A DNA stretch of 64,000 nt from contig JAHLKF010000006.1 in assembly GCA_025558075.1 (NCBI GenBank), positions 124,001 to 188,000 on the forward strand. Reading direction: 5' to 3'. Under the pieces are notes generated by a model that was given only the letters and a program-made list of their open reading frames with translations, ran no database searches and was not told where the DNA came from. Source of the stretch: Gaertneriomyces semiglobifer. Its lineage: Eukaryota; Chytridiomycota; Chytridiomycetes; Spizellomycetales; Spizellomycetaceae. Positions within the stretch are counted from its first letter, which is position 1. The number at the start of each line of letters is the position of its first letter. A program made the translations under genes and the position numbers. This document shows, piece by piece, positions 64,000 to 64,000 of this stretch.

Positions 64000-64000
64000 C

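Noticed and set aside
1..64000. CRISPR arrays, phage or bacterial operons.
   Set aside because: Spliced genes, eukaryotic tRNAs and fungal proteins fill the window, and no array with regular spacers was seen.

Overview
This window is nuclear DNA from an intron-rich eukaryote, very probably an early-diverging fungus of chytrid type. Most genes are split by short introns (about 45-130 bases, GT...AG, often GTAAGT-like donors) and orthologues of standard fungal proteins are recognisable: Ump1, the SAGA ubiquitin protease Ubp8/USP22, LSm5, cyclin L, Psd1, MsrA, an FG nucleoporin, and a Pyp-type tyrosine phosphatase with a rhodanese domain. Several genes are animal-like and rare or absent in yeasts: FAM135, LAMTOR4, DDIAS/noxin, CTNNBL1, and an AASDH-like adenylation protein. 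That mix points to a zoosporic lineage. The assignment to Chytridiomycota is inference from gene content, not from a marker gene.

Layout. 1-5.4 kb: the 3' part of an AFG1-type ATPase faces a FAM135-type lipase. 7.2-9.35 kb: two tail-to-tail intronless genes for related 2-oxoglutarate/iron oxygenases. 9.6-16.3 kb: an SLC37-like organophosphate transporter, methionine sulfoxide reductase A, mitochondrial phosphatidylserine decarboxylase and a NEK-like kinase. 16.9-27.2 kb: USP22/Ubp8, a small twin-CX9C protein, a LAMTOR4-like Ragulator subunit divergent from cyclin L, LSm5, Ump1 and an unidentified Gly/acidic-tailed protein. 27.4-41.9 kb: tyrosine phosphatase, a 1.8-kb gene-poor gap, nucleoporin Nup58/Nup49, an unknown disordered protein, a band-7/SPFH protein divergent from a small unknown gene, and a ZZ-type zinc protein. 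42.0-47.9 kb: a repeat-rich island with dispersed repeats, small stem-loops, one long near-perfect hairpin and, at its right end, two convergent tRNA-Thr genes. 48.1-56.9 kb: four minus-strand genes in a row (AASDH-like adenylation-carrier-ankyrin protein, DDIAS-like protein, Frizzled-CRD-like/TM/SH3 protein, CTNNBL1). 58.4-64 kb: a secreted, probably GPI-anchored metzincin protease, a small basic Loc1-like protein, a possible small membrane protein and a GT4 glycosyltransferase running off the right edge.

The genes are mostly unrelated housekeeping genes and no metabolic cluster is evident. Shared themes are pre-mRNA processing (cyclin L, LSm5, CTNNBL1), mitochondrial function (AFG1, Psd1, the CX9C protein) and signalling (NEK kinase, phosphatase, Ragulator, SH3 receptor-like protein).

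The least ordinary items are the AASDH-like module whose C-terminal propeller is replaced by ankyrin repeats, the paired intronless oxygenases, the CRD-TM-SH3 protein, and the hairpin in the repeat island. Exon joins were made by eye from splice signals and family similarity. Outer coordinates are firmer than internal ones.
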